Of a DNA stretch of 64,000 bases, positions 1-11,764 are shown one piece after another. Numbering within the stretch: position 1 is the first letter of the stretch; each line of letters opens with the position of its first letter. The notes beneath the pieces are model-generated. The model did not search any database. It was given only the letters and a program-made list of their open reading frames with translations, and was not told the DNA's origin. The translations under genes and the position numbers were made by a program. This stretch comes from Mermis nigrescens (Eukaryota; Nematoda; Enoplea; Mermithida; Mermithidae), in NCBI GenBank assembly GCA_036768485.1, contig JAVLUZ010000142.1, positions 8,805,863 to 8,869,862 of the forward strand, given 5' to 3'.

Positions 1-26
1 ACATGCATGATGATACATGCTGCTGA

Positions 27-332
27 CCGTCGTGTTACGCTAATCGGGTAAAATCAAACAATGTAATTGAACAAGGGCACAAAGCCCTGCCAAAGGCATA
101 CAACAACCGATGCCAATCGGCACAAACACGAATGATTGAAAACAAAGCTAAAAGTACGGCGAAAAGCAGCGACACCACTGCGGCGCGGAAAACTAATAGA
201 CGAGGCCCTGCAGCCAAGCAGATAAAAAGGCACATGCGGCTAGTCAGCTCACGTACGGCGACGAACAGAAAAAAGATACGCTCAGCGCGGAAGCCGGCGG
301 AGAGGCTCTCAGGCGCAAAAACCAACAGTTAA
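27..332 (+). other. Unassigned open stretch, open on both strands
   Basis: After a stop at 24-26 this plus-strand frame is open for about 100 codons, with an ATG at 132 and a stop at the end. It reads as a very basic, K/R/S/T/A-rich hydrophilic peptide. The complementary strand is also open (about 35-325) and reads as a hydrophobic, membrane-like peptide. Base composition is more balanced than the surrounding A+T-rich DNA, which hints at coding or former coding sequence, but I cannot choose a strand and recognise no family. It could be part of a transposon gene or an exon of a gene continuing to the left of the window. Confidence 0.15.
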
Positions 333-479
333 ATGCAAAATCTTAAAGTGCCGTCAAAACTGCGCTCGCACGCAGTTTTAACTGATGCGGAAAAGGAGGC
401 GTCACAAGAGATGAAAAGGATCTGCGAATACGACAATAGGCCTGCGGGCGCAAGCTTACGGTAAAGGCAGTGGCGCATC

Positions 480-672
480 GTCAGGATTTTCCTAAGGGGG
501 GGCGGTACTGCCAAGGCGGGGGGCGGGGCCCCGACTTGGGCGGAAAAATTAGCCGTTTTAACCCGAAAATCGCTTAAAAATCGCCGAAAATGCTTAATTT
601 TGCGCACTTTTTTTGGCCAATATCGGGGGAGGCGGCCGCCCCCCCCCCCCTAAATCCGCCCCTGGGTAAAGG
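480..672. repeat. G/C-rich transposon remnant
   Basis: The stretch runs from a G-rich end (cctaagggggggcggtactg) to a C-rich end (ccccctaaatccgcccctgg). The ends are roughly complementary and enclose short AAAATCGCCGAAAAT-type repeats. The same G/C-rich end type recurs near 20.41, 27.56, 47.47, 49.43 and 59.22 kb, always with wording close to 'cgtatttaagaggggcgg'. I read it as a degraded short inverted-repeat element. Bases 673-1039 hold nothing I can identify. Confidence 0.4.
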
Positions 673-1039
673 TATGTACAAACGAGACAGGCACAAATAT
701 GAGACGCAAACACATATGATCTTTTAACACACGTAAGATATGATAACACACATACCAATTCGAAACTCACGTCGCATTAAGCCCGAGCAACCACATTTCC
801 CTATCCCGGATTTTGATTGAAAATATGTGTGGGAATGGAATGAAAAGATATATAATTTTAGGCGGAAGGTGGTCCTGGGCGACTCAAACTTAAGCGTTGC
901 GCTTTAACGGTCGTGTACGTGCGTATGGAAATTGAGCACAAGAATGCACATCCGGGGCAATCAATCGGTTTTTTTCGATCTGTTTCAAAAAAACCCAAAC
1001 CGATTTTTTTTGCCCGCGTAAATTTTTTCAGGTAAAATG

Positions 1040-3745
1040 CAAAGCTTACAAATGACAGGTTTGGCACATACAAACGTATCGGCAATCAAAAAGGCTACAA
1101 CCGGCCCAAACCGAATTTATTTTACACTCCAACTTCCTCTGTTCAGAAGTCGGGAGAGGTCGAATAGGATGAAAATAAAGTACTTTTTGCGGGGTGGCGA
1201 ACAAAAATATGGACAAACACGTATTTTTCACTGTCCACCACATTGTAAACTTTAAAAATCTGAACCTGAACGTAAATAAAAATAAATAATTGAGTGTAAA
1301 TAAATTCCGTTTGGGCCAGTTTGTAGCCCCTTTGATTGTAGTACGTTTGTATGCGCCAAACTTATGTTCCAAGGAATATTTGATATGATTTACCAATTAA
1401 ATACGAAAAACCTGTTTTTTCAGCCATATTTATACCCCTCAGATTTCGAACTTTACACCCCCATAAACAACTTCAATATTACGTTTTTTTGAACGCGGTT
1501 TGCTTCGACGTGGAGCTCCTTAAAAGTTACTTTTATATTTATCTATTTAAATTGTCTTAACTCATAACCGAAAAAGTTGGCAGAGAAATCTTGAACAAAA
1601 TTCCGTTTTTTTTACTCATCCACTAGAGTGTAAAGTTTAAACCCCTGGTGCTGCCGAATTAATTTGTAGAAAAGTTTGAAGGTCAGATTCGTTATTCTGA
1701 CCTCACAGAGAACATCTTTTAAAAAAATTTATCATCCACGATCGCTCTGGGCGGAAAAAATTTTTTCATGTGTAAAGCTTACACCTGCACTAATAACGCA
1801 ATATTGATTGTAAAGAAACAAAATACATTTAGACGTGTAGCACTTAGGACGAGGCAGATTTTAAAGGTATTTACCACGTTCTTTCTACTAAGTGGAGAAT
1901 ATGGCAGGGAAAAAATATTTTTTGTTCTCAGACTCTTTTACAATAAACCGCCTCTAAATTCGAAAATATTACTTTTTAAGAAGAAAATAGAAAGTTTCTC
2001 CGTAGATTTTATAACCGTCTACCTTTTGAAACCACTATCAGACTGCAGAGAATGTAAAACTGAGTTAGATATGCTCTTGCACATGAAAACAGTAAAAACT
2101 CCGCGTCTAATTTACACTCCTGTGCAACGACCAATGAGTGTAAAGAAATTTTAAGACCAGATTCGTAACTCTACTAATTAGGGAGAAACATTTTTTAAAA
2201 AATTCATCATCCACGACGCTATGGGCGGAAAAAATTTTTTCAGTGTAAAAGCCATGCACTTGCACTAATAACGCAATATTGATTGTAAAGAAACAAAATA
2301 AATTTTGACGTGTAGCGCTTAAGACGAGGCACATTTTAAAAGGTAGTTACCACGTTTTGTCTACCAAGTGGATGAATATGGCAGGGAAAAAATTTTTTGT
2401 CCCAGACTCTTTACATTAAACCGCCTCTAAATTCGAGAATATTACTTTCTAAAAAAATTATGAAAAAGTCTCCCCTAGATTTTTTAACCGTCTGCATTTT
2501 GAAACCAATCAGACCTGCAGAATGCAAAACTGAGTTAGATATGCTTGGCCACAGAAAAACTGAAAATACTGTCTAATTTACACTCCTGTGCAACAAACCA
2601 ATAAGTGTGCTAGAAATTCTAAGACCAGTATCTCGTAACCTTACTAATCAGGGAAAACATTTTTAAAAAAAAATTGGCCCTCCGCAAATTATTTGAATTT
2701 TGGTGTAAACTTTACACACTCACGACGCGCTCGGTATTGAGTGTAAACAATAAAAAAATGGGGGAACTAAGTTTTTTATTATCTACCTTTTAAAAAAACC
2801 GCACCCCTCAGATGTGTGCCGTTATAGCTGTGAGGGGGGACAGAATTTCGCACAGCTGTGAAAAACATATAAGAAAAAGGGGTGCCCAAGTATATTATAG
2901 GTACGCGCTATCGCAGCTACCTAAGATAGTAATTGTTTAATGCATACCGCTTGTAGTAATCGAGAATATTCGATCTGAGATAAAAGTGTATCAGTATTAC
3001 GTTAATTTGATCTTTGTTTATTTTACTGTAATGGTCCCTTGAGGCCAATGTAGTTAGATGTTGTTGGCAGTCTTGTTGGCCATCGTACGATTGTATAGTT
3101 GCGTACGTTTTCGTTTTTCTTTTGCTTTATTTTGTTGTCCGGCTATAGGCCGTGTATTCTGCGTTTGGAATAAATTGAAGAAAAACCTACCCAGGGGTTT
3201 TTGGATATACCGAGGGTTAGGTCGGTAATTCCCACGTCGAGGATTTCAACTCATCAGAGTGGACGGATAGGTAAATTCCATATGATTGCTTATTCTATTT
3301 GGAAATCTTAATTCTTTTCTCAAACCAAAAATTGATCAAAAATATTATCTAATCTTTAAGGATGATTGATCAGTGTAGAGCTCGTTGTTGTTGTTTTCAT
3401 AGTCTATTGTGCTACACGTATTAGGAACCAAAAACATTTCGGATCAGGCACTGATTAGAAAATAAGTTAAATAATCAACTTGAGCTTTGAGATAGGTCAA
3501 CTGACCTCCGCGGCAAATTCCGAGATTAGGTAGGTAGCCTTAGGTCTTAGGGCGTAGCTGCTGAGATCACCCGACCAGAAGCAGCCAGCAATATTAGGGC
3601 TGAGGGGATCGAAGCCGTAAGGTCTGTAAGGGTCCAAAGATCGAAAGCGATCCCAGGCTGCGCGATCGGGGCCAGCGCTAAGTGCAGATCTAAGTACCTA
3701 CGTACCTAAGTAACTCTCGAAGGCAAATACACCCGTCCTATGTCG
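1040..3745. repeat. Large GTGTAAA/TTTACAC element, copy 1
   Basis: This is one of three similar blocks (the others at 13730-16855 and 35040-37250). The first part has many short GTGTAAA and TTTACAC words spaced tens to hundreds of bases apart, within blocks that resemble each other (compare 1750-2150 with 2220-2630). It is followed by a landmark near 2780-2850 (gttatagctgtgagggggg), a shared tail with AATAAA, a 'cccaggggttt...ataccgaggg' motif near 3190-3220, and a last shared stretch ending 'ctcgaaggcaaat'. There are no long open frames and no reverse transcriptase or transposase motifs, so it is non-autonomous or decayed. Confidence 0.6.
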
Positions 3746-4229
3746 ATTCATGTATACATAGGGCGGCTCATGTATTTACAAATCTTTCAAATTCCATTTA
3801 TGATTGAAGTATGATACAGATTCTGAAAGCCCATATAATTCTCTACGTGATGGTATAAATTACATTTAGAATGTCGCTGAATTTAGTGAGATAATTAAAT
3901 GCATCTAAAGATATACTGAACTTCCTACAGTTTTTCAGTCGTTTATACACAAATGAATACTCATCGAATCGAGAAGAACAATATGCTATTTTGTAGCTTG
4001 TAGAATCTGCTTTCTGAATATATAATTTATTTTAAAATTGCTTCAAAATTGATTTAATTAGAATAATTTATAAGTTGTTAGCGCCAAAACGGCGGCGTCA
4101 AAACGTCGTAGACCCATGTTTCCCTTGCTCTGCTCGGCGGAGTATAGAGCAAATGGGTCGCCGATCAAACGATGAAGAAATCGGATGCTACGGTAATAAG
4201 GACATTGATTTCTCAAGCAATTTCTATGC
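3746..4229. other. Gene-free A+T-rich stretch
   Basis: Nothing identifiable: no exon with splice signals and no repeat shared with the rest of the window. Confidence 0.4.
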
Positions 4230-4366
4230 ACACGTTAAAAAATAAACTATACCGTAACTCGATATGCTGTAGAATATCATAATTATACTCAGTTTGAAGC
4301 ACTTTTGCTGGCGCTTTAAATTTTTTCAAAAACCTCATAGTTAAATGAAACGGACTATACATAGCT
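4230..4366. mobile_element. 5'-truncated copy of a TATAGTCTGTTTCATT MITE
   Basis: It ends in 'agttaaatgaaacggactata', the same right end as the complete element at 19986-20212. The preceding 110 bases (ctgtagaatatcataattat and on to ttttttcaaaaacc) match that element's right half. The left terminal repeat is missing, so this is a truncated copy. Confidence 0.55.
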
Positions 4367-4929
4367 ATACATCCAAAATGCTAAGTAAAAATGTCGGAAC
4401 ACTTAGAAATCATGTTGCTTGCCTATCGGTGTGTGTGGCCCTTTTTCATTTGTTTTTGCTGGCGAAGGAACTTGTTTTTCCAATCGCACACGAGATATTG
4501 GACGAAACTTCTGCAGTACGTCATACACTTTCCGCAATATCATTAATGAATATGCGATAAAAAAGCTGTTTTTTACTTTAAATTATACTGATGTAGTTTA
4601 TGTACGATCTCAAAGATCTCAGTAATCAAACATCTTTCGTGGAAAACAAATTAAATCATCATCGGTTAGTACTGTAATTGAATAACGAGGAGGAAGTTAG
4701 AGCATGATGCAGATAGATAAATTGTAAAGCGTACCTACCTATTCGAACAATTTTGAATATTATACGTGACACATATTTATAAATGTGAAGATAGCGAGCA
4801 TACGGTAACAACCTTGAATTTCATAAGTATGATCGTAACACGGATAAATCGACATTTGATCGGCCTTCAATGTTCGACTTCATGCGAAAGGCGACCTAAC
4901 GTACCTATAATTGGACCATGAAACGGATT

Positions 4930-5860
4930 ATTCTTCTAAATGCAAGAAAATATCACCACATGTGGGCATGGAGAGTGGAGGGGATTTAATGGGTCTAACC
5001 CCGAGATCTGGTAGATGCCCAAAAAACCGATAGACCACCCCACCCGGAATCATTTTTTGGATTTTTGCAAGTTTTATACCATCCAGACCCCATTAATTTG
5101 GTTGCTACCCATGATGCGCAACACGCGTCAAAATTTTGAGCTTTACGTGAGGTGAGTAGGTTCATAAGCATACGTGGGAAGCACCGAAAATCTGGGAGGG
5201 GGCAAACTTTTTCAAAGGTCGAAAAATGGTCTTAAAAATGGTGGTACGGCAAAAAAACACAATTTTTCAACATTTCTCATCGAGCACTATTAATTGGAAT
5301 CAAAAAATTGCGAAAAAACAAAAAAATTTCAAAAATTGAATTCTGGGTGGGGGTATTTTGGTTTCTGGGGGTATTCGGTCTTCTGGGGGGTGCATACCAC
5401 CTCAAACCCCCACGCCCAGGTGTGTACATAGGTGCACTTTTCTTAAACGATATTATGGATCTAAAAGACTTAACTAGGCCAAAAATTTTTAAGTGCGCAT
5501 GGTTCTAAGGGAATAATGAAGCCGATTCGTGATCTCAAAATTAGTCTATGATTGGGAAACTGTCATCGAATAATATTGAAAGGTTTTGTTCAAAACACTG
5601 ATATCCTGCTAAGGAAACCCTAACCAAACGAACAAGAATAAGCATACATAGGAGTCCCCCAGAATCTGAAAGACTCCCAAAATCGATAGACTCACCAGGA
5701 TTGAAGTGTTGGGGCTATCATCAGATAGTTTTGGAGCTAACATCAAATATCGATTTGGCCTCATCAGACCCCCAGAATTTTGTTTCTGCCCATGTATGGA
5801 CACAAGTGACGATATGAACCCAACAAAAATGAATTTACCTTCTTTAAACAAAATATTTGT
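4930..5860. repeat. Cluster of G-rich 'CCCCAGAATTTTGGTGCTGCCCA' fragments
   Basis: Several pieces of one interspersed family lie side by side, marked by runs such as 'ccccgagatctg', 'gggtattttggtttctggg', 'accccattaatttggttgc' and 'acccccagaattttgtttc'. Related pieces occur at 6840-7030, 18380-18820, 19270-19420, 22640-22890 and 39240-39400. Short open frames here (for example 5308-5508) belong to the repeat and I do not treat them as genes. Confidence 0.45.
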
Positions 5861-6326
5861 GCATATTTTTCAGAGATGATTCAGACGTGCAATAAATATG
5901 CTATTTTAAAATGGAATAACTTTGCTTAGTCAATTACGTGTAATGGTACTGTAAACAATGGTTCGATCGGATAAGCTCAAAGTAGTTTTTGAAGCTTTAT
6001 CCTTATTTTCTGGTAAACGAAAAGTTTCAAGAAATCCTATTGCATATCTTTATTTCACGAAATATTGTGTAGAGCGAACAATTCTTTAATTTTTGTAAAT
6101 CGACGGCAAAATATGGTTTAAAGGCTTTTGAGTTCGTGATTTCGATTATAGTCTTAGAATACAAAAAGACCCCCGCAAAACCCGGAATAAAATTTTCCAA
6201 TAAGTTTTTCGTTTTTTTTAATATTTGAGTGCCAAACCCTCAAAATTCTCTGAACTTACCAAGTGACCCCTTGCTTGAATTTCAGTTTTGACCATTTGTC
6301 CTACAGTATCGTTTTTGTCAGGTCAC

Positions 6327-6545
6327 CTGCAATATGCATATTCTGGCGGCTTTACGATACGCTTGAGCTCAATCCAGCTGCGTAAGCGCTGCAAAACCAC
6401 GTCGAGCTTATCCTTTGGTGTGCGATTAAGCACATCTGTTAGCATATGCATCACAAGTTGCAGCTCGACGCCATGGTTGACCAAACGTAAAACACCGTAT
6501 CGCCGTAAGCACGGAACGCAGACGAATGGATCATCATTGAAACGT
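6327..6545 (-). CDS. Internal coding exon of an unrecognised gene
   Basis: A 219-base minus-strand exon lies between a good acceptor (TGGTATTTTTAG, ending at 6546) and a GT donor (TGCAG followed by GTGACC at 6326). It starts with the last base of a codon and ends with two bases of the next. It encodes 72 complete codons, beginning FNDDPFVCVPCLRRYG and ending IVKPPEYAYC. The peptide has an amphipathic, leucine- and arginine-rich middle (DVVLQRLRSWIELKRI), which suggests alpha-helices. G+C is clearly higher than in flanking DNA. I do not recognise the family. It may belong to the same gene as the exons at 8.2 or 9.2-9.7 kb, but no direct phase-compatible join to them was found, so intermediate exons would be needed. 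Confidence 0.5.
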
Positions 6546-8175
6546 CTAAAAATACCATTTACGGTATGAAGCATTCAAGGCGTTGAGCGCGGGCAGACGA
6601 GCATGATTTGCCATTTTTCCATTCTGAGGGTCTAGACAGATCAGAGGGGTTAGCAGTTAGCGCACTCAGCTGGTCTAAGGGGTCCAAAATTGAATTTTTC
6701 TGAGCCAAAATGACCTCAAAAACTGGTATTTAGATGCTAAAACTATCTACTTTATTACACGGTAATTTTAGTCCATTTTTGGCCTTTATTCTGCCACATT
6801 TACCAGAAAACCTCCAATTTTTCTAATCGGAGTGTAAATATCCTGAATCTCTCCCCTCCCACGTGCATGTCTGATCTAGAAACGACGTAGGCGTGGGGGG
6901 TCGGGGGTTTAGAGACCCCGAGAATCGGGCAGACGCTCCCCAAATCGATAGACTACTCGGAATTGAATTGCACGTTTTTTGGGATTTTCACAGTTTTATA
7001 CTGGACTCCCGGAATCGTCGAAATAACACAAAAAAGTTGTGTGTAACTGGTTGCCACAACTTTTATTTAGACTACAATACTCTTATTCTAGGATGCTCTT
7101 TGTATAGGTTCTGCCATAAATAGTTATACATTCCTGTCAATTTTTTTATGTAGGACCTGCACAAAAATTTTTTGTGTCATATCTCGTAGATAGAACACAA
7201 TAAAGTTGTTAATCGAGCATGCGCGTGCATTTTTAAGTATCTACACAATATTTTTGTGTCGGTCAAACCGATTTGTAGTTTTGACAAAATTTTATTGTGC
7301 ACATAGGACAATTTTTACAGTGCATGTATGGTCAAGATACCAAACCTCCACTTGAATGTCTGGTCTAGACTAGACTGCGTGGGGGAATTTGAGAGGTACC
7401 CTAGAAAAGGACAAACAATTCGGAAAATTTTCCGGCGAACATACGGCAAAACTAGTATCAAAAACCGACAAGAATTGCACATTTCTTGAAAAAAGACTTG
7501 AAGTTGACCACAAACTATCGTTGAAGTTGAGGCTGTCTTGCTATTTTAACATAAAATTTTGAAGGATATGTTAACTTAGAAAGGTCTCTGCCCCGTCGCA
7601 GGCCAACTGACCCTTTCCCCAGACCAGCCACGGTATGCATCATGACCTAGATCATAGAAGAATAAAGGGCAACATTTTTTGAGAAAATAAAACGAAATTT
7701 GAGGCGAAAAATAGAAAGAGTATAATATTTTGAATCTTGTGTAGAATTCCCCAGCGATTTCCATCTGAGCTACAGTAAGATATCGTTACGTTTTCATTGC
7801 TAGTCATAATTTTTGAATAATATATCAAGTGATATGAGTAATGGATGACTAACTTGTCTTCACTGTAGCTCATATGAAAATCGCTGGAGGAGAATTATAC
7901 ATTGGACAAAGATCCAACATTTTTGCCAGTGCTTAAGATTGAGTGAAAGTGGCCGATTATTGGTATTTTTACGCTGTTCAACATTTACACATATTTTAAG
8001 GCTATTTTATTTCATATGAACTCCATGCTGACCCAGAGCGGCCATACTATGCACACTTTCAGCCAATTTCCTAATATATTACGATTCAGTGGAACTGGGC
8101 TAAGTTTTCAGCAGGAGATAAAAACTTCTAGCGAAAAAGAAAACCCTTCCCCAACCCCTAACTTTATGTAAAGTC
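6546..8175. other. Gene-free stretch with repeat fragments
   Basis: Bases 6840-7030 are a fragment of the G-rich interspersed family (cgtggggggtcgggggttta). Bases 7020-7330 contain repeated ACACAAAAA/TTTTTGTGT words. The rest shows nothing I can support as a gene. Confidence 0.4.
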
Positions 8176-8415
8176 CTAAGAAGTAATGACCAGCATCTTT
8201 CGTGTGAATGGTTTGATTGTAACATGCATATTTACCGATTGCGTTTTAGCGGAGCTAACGGACCATCGGAAATTGACAGTGTACTTGATTTGCTCGGTGC
8301 TTTGATCGACCATAAGTCTCTTCCCACGTTTGAACATAAGCTTTGCATTTGACCTCGGACTAGCATCTAAAATTAGCAACGCTAATGCTTTTAAATTTTG
8401 CGCTTTGATAGACAT
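8176..8415 (-). CDS. Possible coding exon, unrecognised
   Basis: The minus strand is open for about 80 codons from MSIKAQNLKALALLILDASP to a TAG at 8176, and stays open a further ~15 codons upstream (ending GPSNPNAQ). G+C is balanced and word variety is high, unlike the surrounding DNA. A GTAAAT donor inside it (after codons reading AKTQS) would give a phase-0 end. A second minus-strand frame is also open over the first half, so the reading frame is not certain. Length and context suggest an exon of the leftmost minus-strand gene. No homologue is recognised. Confidence 0.3.
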   Translation of the reverse strand: MSIKAQNLKALALLILDASPRSNAKLMFKRGKRLMVDQSTEQIKYTVNFRWSVSSAKTQSVNMHVTIKPFTRKMLVITS

Positions 8416-9196
8416 CTGGGCATTGGGATTGGAAGGTCCGATCTGGCAAATCGTAGATCTTAATAAACTTGAAAATAAGCACGAGACTTGACAATTTATT
8501 TTGACATCAAAAACAAAAAATCCGGTACAAATTCTGAAATAAACGTAAACATTTCCAGGATGTGTGTTATAATAAAAGATGGGCGTGGCAGTCGTTTAAA
8601 CCACTATGAGAATGCGAAAAAACCCACACAGATTAAGGAAGACCCCAAAAACTTAAGTTTTGATATTCAATTGCGGTTTACTCAATTGAACCCCGTAACT
8701 TGATTGCTCTTCCATAAAATTTTTTTTTCATTTGCGCTTCTATAAAAACATAAAATTTCTCATGGAGAAAGCACGAATCTTAACCGTTAAATGAAAGTCC
8801 TCTATAACTTTTGTTGTTCAAACCAAACATTTTAAGTTTTACATTCAGCTGATGTTCTTGGCTGTGATAGTATTGAAATTGAGGTGAAATTCAGAAGCAG
8901 CATAAGTGTTTGCATAAATTAAGGAAACCGGAAGAGAATGGGCCAAAAAATTGAACAATTTTATACAAAGTTGGCATGAAAATGATCGGGTGACATGGCT
9001 TTTACACGATTATAGCATTTATGCTAAGTTTGACGCAATGACGCAATGAAGCTCTTTGGCTGATCCTCCCTCAGCGGACATGCTGTGTACAGTTATACGT
9101 GTAGGTGTCTATGATGAGCCAGTTACTTTCAATGTGACGGTTCGATACATATGTTAAACGAGCTAACATATCTATTTACGACTTCAACCGTGAAAT

Positions 9197-9738
9197 CTAA
9201 TCGCATTTATGTATTTTAACCTTTTCCAAATCATTCCGCTTGATTTGCTTAGGGAGAGTATTATGCATGTCATCAATAAGAGCCGCTTTGCTGTTGTTGT
9301 CGCACAAATATCGCACGACATCCAATACGTCGGGCAAGAAAACCGTCTTTTCGCGTTCCTTTTCCGTTGCGGCTGCGAATTCCGCGGCGTTCAAAAATTG
9401 GCGACCCTGTTCATCAACGTATGGCATTTTGCTGAAAGTGTCAGCAGACGTTGGCGACTGATTCGTCTTAGTTTGGTGACTCATTGAGAGAGATTCTTCT
9501 AAACCTGAGTGCAGAAAACGAGCGAACGACCAACCGAAAAACATTAAAATAAAACTGAATAGAATAAAAATGTAAATTGTACGATGCGCAGTTCAAATTG
9601 TTCCAGACGAGTTTGAAGTTGTAAACAAGTCTGTTTACGAAAGCATGTGCACATCCAAAATTTACTGTCTGATTGCTTTTGAAATTCCAATATTTCTTTT
9701 TCGTAAGGAATTTTGAGTCTGTTGGTGTTTACATACAT
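9197..9738 (-). CDS. Two-exon gene for a small hydrophilic protein, unrecognised
   Basis: Exon 1 is 9666-9738, starting at an ATG and ending GAC A before GTAAAT. Exon 2 starts at 9504 after a strong acceptor (CGTTTTCTGCACTCAG). The join is in phase (A plus GT gives Ser), so the heptad-like exon 1 end (EILEFQKQSD) continues smoothly into S-LEESLSMSHQ. Exon 2 then reads through TFSKMPYVDEQGRQFLNAAE and DVLDVVRYLCDNN to a TAG at 9197, for about 126 residues. Alternatively it leaves at a donor after DLEK (9221), in which case more exons follow to the left. The protein is charged, predicted mostly helical, with no signal peptide or membrane span. I do not recognise the family. Confidence 0.5.
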
Positions 9739-9949
9739 ATGTAAAGTGATCTGCGAAATATCGTTGTGTGTGTGGGTGTGTGTGCATATGTGTAAACTAA
9801 TAGGACGTCACCCTAAGGGTAACTGAAGTACGTACAGTTATCTAAACGGACAGCATGCCACCCATAGAGATACCTAACACACATACAGCTACCTAAACGG
9901 CAATGAAGTATAAGTACCTTCGGGACTTACTTAAGTACCTGGCTACACT

Positions 9950-10493
9950 TATAGCCTGTTTCATTTATCCGAGAGCTTTTTCAGTAAATGTTTTCGGAGG
10001 CTACAGTAACCCTTTTTTCTTATTTACTGTAGGTCGCTAGATCTCACTGTAGCTACGTAGCAAAGAAGGGTTTTTCAATTACATTTTTTGCGGCATAATA
10101 AATTCTCGTCTTCCAGCAGATCAATCAACTTACAGATAAAATCACGCATTCAGCTTATCCTAAGTTGACACTTTAAACAATAGATTTAGATACTAATAAA
10201 CGCCGCGAACTACCGCATAGCTGTGGTAGAACATCCGCTTGTCGTCGAAGCAAGCCGGGTTCGATTCCAGCCGACAGATTTTTATACAGCGCAATTACTG
10301 TAGTATGTCCCAGCGCTGATTAAATGCCTAAATTGAATTTACATGGACGGATTAATGCATCAAAAATGAAAGAATTCCAGCCACTCGCCCTCACTGAGCT
10401 GATTTGCCCAATTACAGTAAATCGTCTTGTTTCGCTTACTGTAGCCCTTAAAAAATTGACTAAAAAGCTCTCGAATAAATAAAACAGACTGTA
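9950..10493. mobile_element. 544-bp inverted-repeat element carrying a tRNA-like sequence
   Basis: The ends are inverted: tatagcctgtttcatttatc at the left and the complement of aataaataaaacagactgta at the right. They continue as GAGAGCTTTTT on one side and AAAAAGCTCTC on the other, giving terminal repeats of about 35 bases flanked by TA. Inside are paired 'ttactgtag' words and a degenerate tRNA-like segment (10208-10275). No transposase is present. It resembles the TAGTCTGTTTCA MITEs elsewhere in the window at its extreme ends only. Confidence 0.6.
10208..10275 (+). pseudogene. Degenerate tRNA-like (SINE-like) segment
   Basis: It contains a perfect Pol III B-box (GGTTCGATTCC) preceded by a shortened A-box/D-arm (tagctgtggtaga, missing two bases of the usual tagctcagtggtaga). 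A short stem-loop lies between, gctt/aagc around gtcgtcg, which would put CGT in the anticodon position. The T-stem has mismatches, and I found no paired acceptor stem. It is therefore a tRNA-derived relic rather than a working gene, carried inside the surrounding inverted-repeat element. Confidence 0.4.
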
Positions 10494-11522
10494 GCGCTGG
10501 TCAGGTTGCTACGGCGAATCGCCAAACTCAACCACTCGACCTTCAATTTACTTACGCCCTGCCTAACTCAGCAGTAATTAAGTAGCCCCGGAATTTTGTC
10601 CCAAGGTCAGTTGACCTATTTTGGACCATAATAATAATTATCGCAAAAAGGTTTGAAACTTGTTTTCGCACCAGATTACCTATGGCGAAAATAATTACGT
10701 TTCTGGTTTCAGTAAGCACAATGAACAATGAATACAACAACACAGAGCTCTCAACCGGGTCGTCATCTTACATAAAAATTATGAAATAATTTTTTATGAT
10801 TTTTAGATCGAAAATTGGAAGATGAATTTTCGATAAAGTGAAAATCTTAAAAGCTAAGTTACCTGAATTTCTATGACGAATAATCAAATTGGAGCCGTCC
10901 ACCAATACCAAACCTGCCTGCAGTATAATGCACTCTTAGGCAGCTAATTCGCGAAATTTATATACACAAAAAAATAAGCAAAAGAAAAACGTCATTCGAA
11001 GAGACGAAAAATAAAACAGCTGTATAGGTCAGACGCAACCAAACGGCGGAAAAAACGGCCAAAGAATCCTATGACTCAAACGAGACTTCTAGCAGAAACA
11101 AATATGCTTATGACAATAATTTTAACCAACAAGATTCTGAATAGACGGCGTCTATGTACAATATTGATTTTTTCCCTCTCAACACAGGCTTAACCGGAAC
11201 AGCGGTCATGTCGCCTATGTTTTAAATGATAGAATAATATTATAATAATTAAATGATTAAATGATTAAAATTTAAATAATTAAATGCACCTCGCAGTACG
11301 TACGTGACTTCGCTAGTGGGACCAATCAGCGCGGAGTGGCTAAGTCGTCACCACGCTTCTTACGGTCGGAATGGCGGTCCAACAGCAAAAAATTCGCCTC
11401 TTTTCGGCTAGAGCGCCGAATTCGCAACTCAGCGAAAATTGGGCCAAATTCGAAGCGGTAAAAAACATTCCGCTCAATATCGCGAGGCCCGTGTAGATAC
11501 ACCATCTACATACATATGTATG
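10494..11522. other. Gene-free stretch
   Basis: It contains A+T-rich DNA, including a short ATTAAATGATTAAA-type simple run at 11225-11290. I see no exon or shared repeat that I can support. Confidence 0.4.
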
Positions 11523-11695
11523 TATAGTCTGTTTCACATAACTTCGTGCATAAATTCTAAGAATTTTCGTCGACAGTAGGCCGAGGGTTACGATATTTAT
11601 ATATTAATTAGTTCAATGCTATAATCGCAATCTGTCAGCTTATTGCCGTAGATGGTTTTAAAATTTATGACCGAAGTTGTGTGAAACAGACTATA
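11523..11695. mobile_element. TA-flanked MITE (TATAGTCTGTTTCACA), copy a
   Basis: A 173-bp element with inverted ends (tatagtctgtttcacataac and its complement gtgtgaaacagactata). The middle is itself nearly palindromic around 'cgacagtaggccgagggtta'. Four other copies lie at 17101-17269, 18132-18302, 37942-38109 and 40651-40800. A TA duplication is consistent with a Tc1/mariner-type mobiliser. Confidence 0.75.
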
Positions 11696-11764
11696 AGTGA
11701 TTTGCAAAATGAATCTGATCATTGAGTCTCCCATATTTTTGGCCATGAGGTGGTCGGCATCCAT

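Noticed and set aside
6288..6569. Plus-strand open frame over the 6.4-kb exon
   Set aside because: It is the complement of the minus-strand exon, which has matching acceptor and donor sites.
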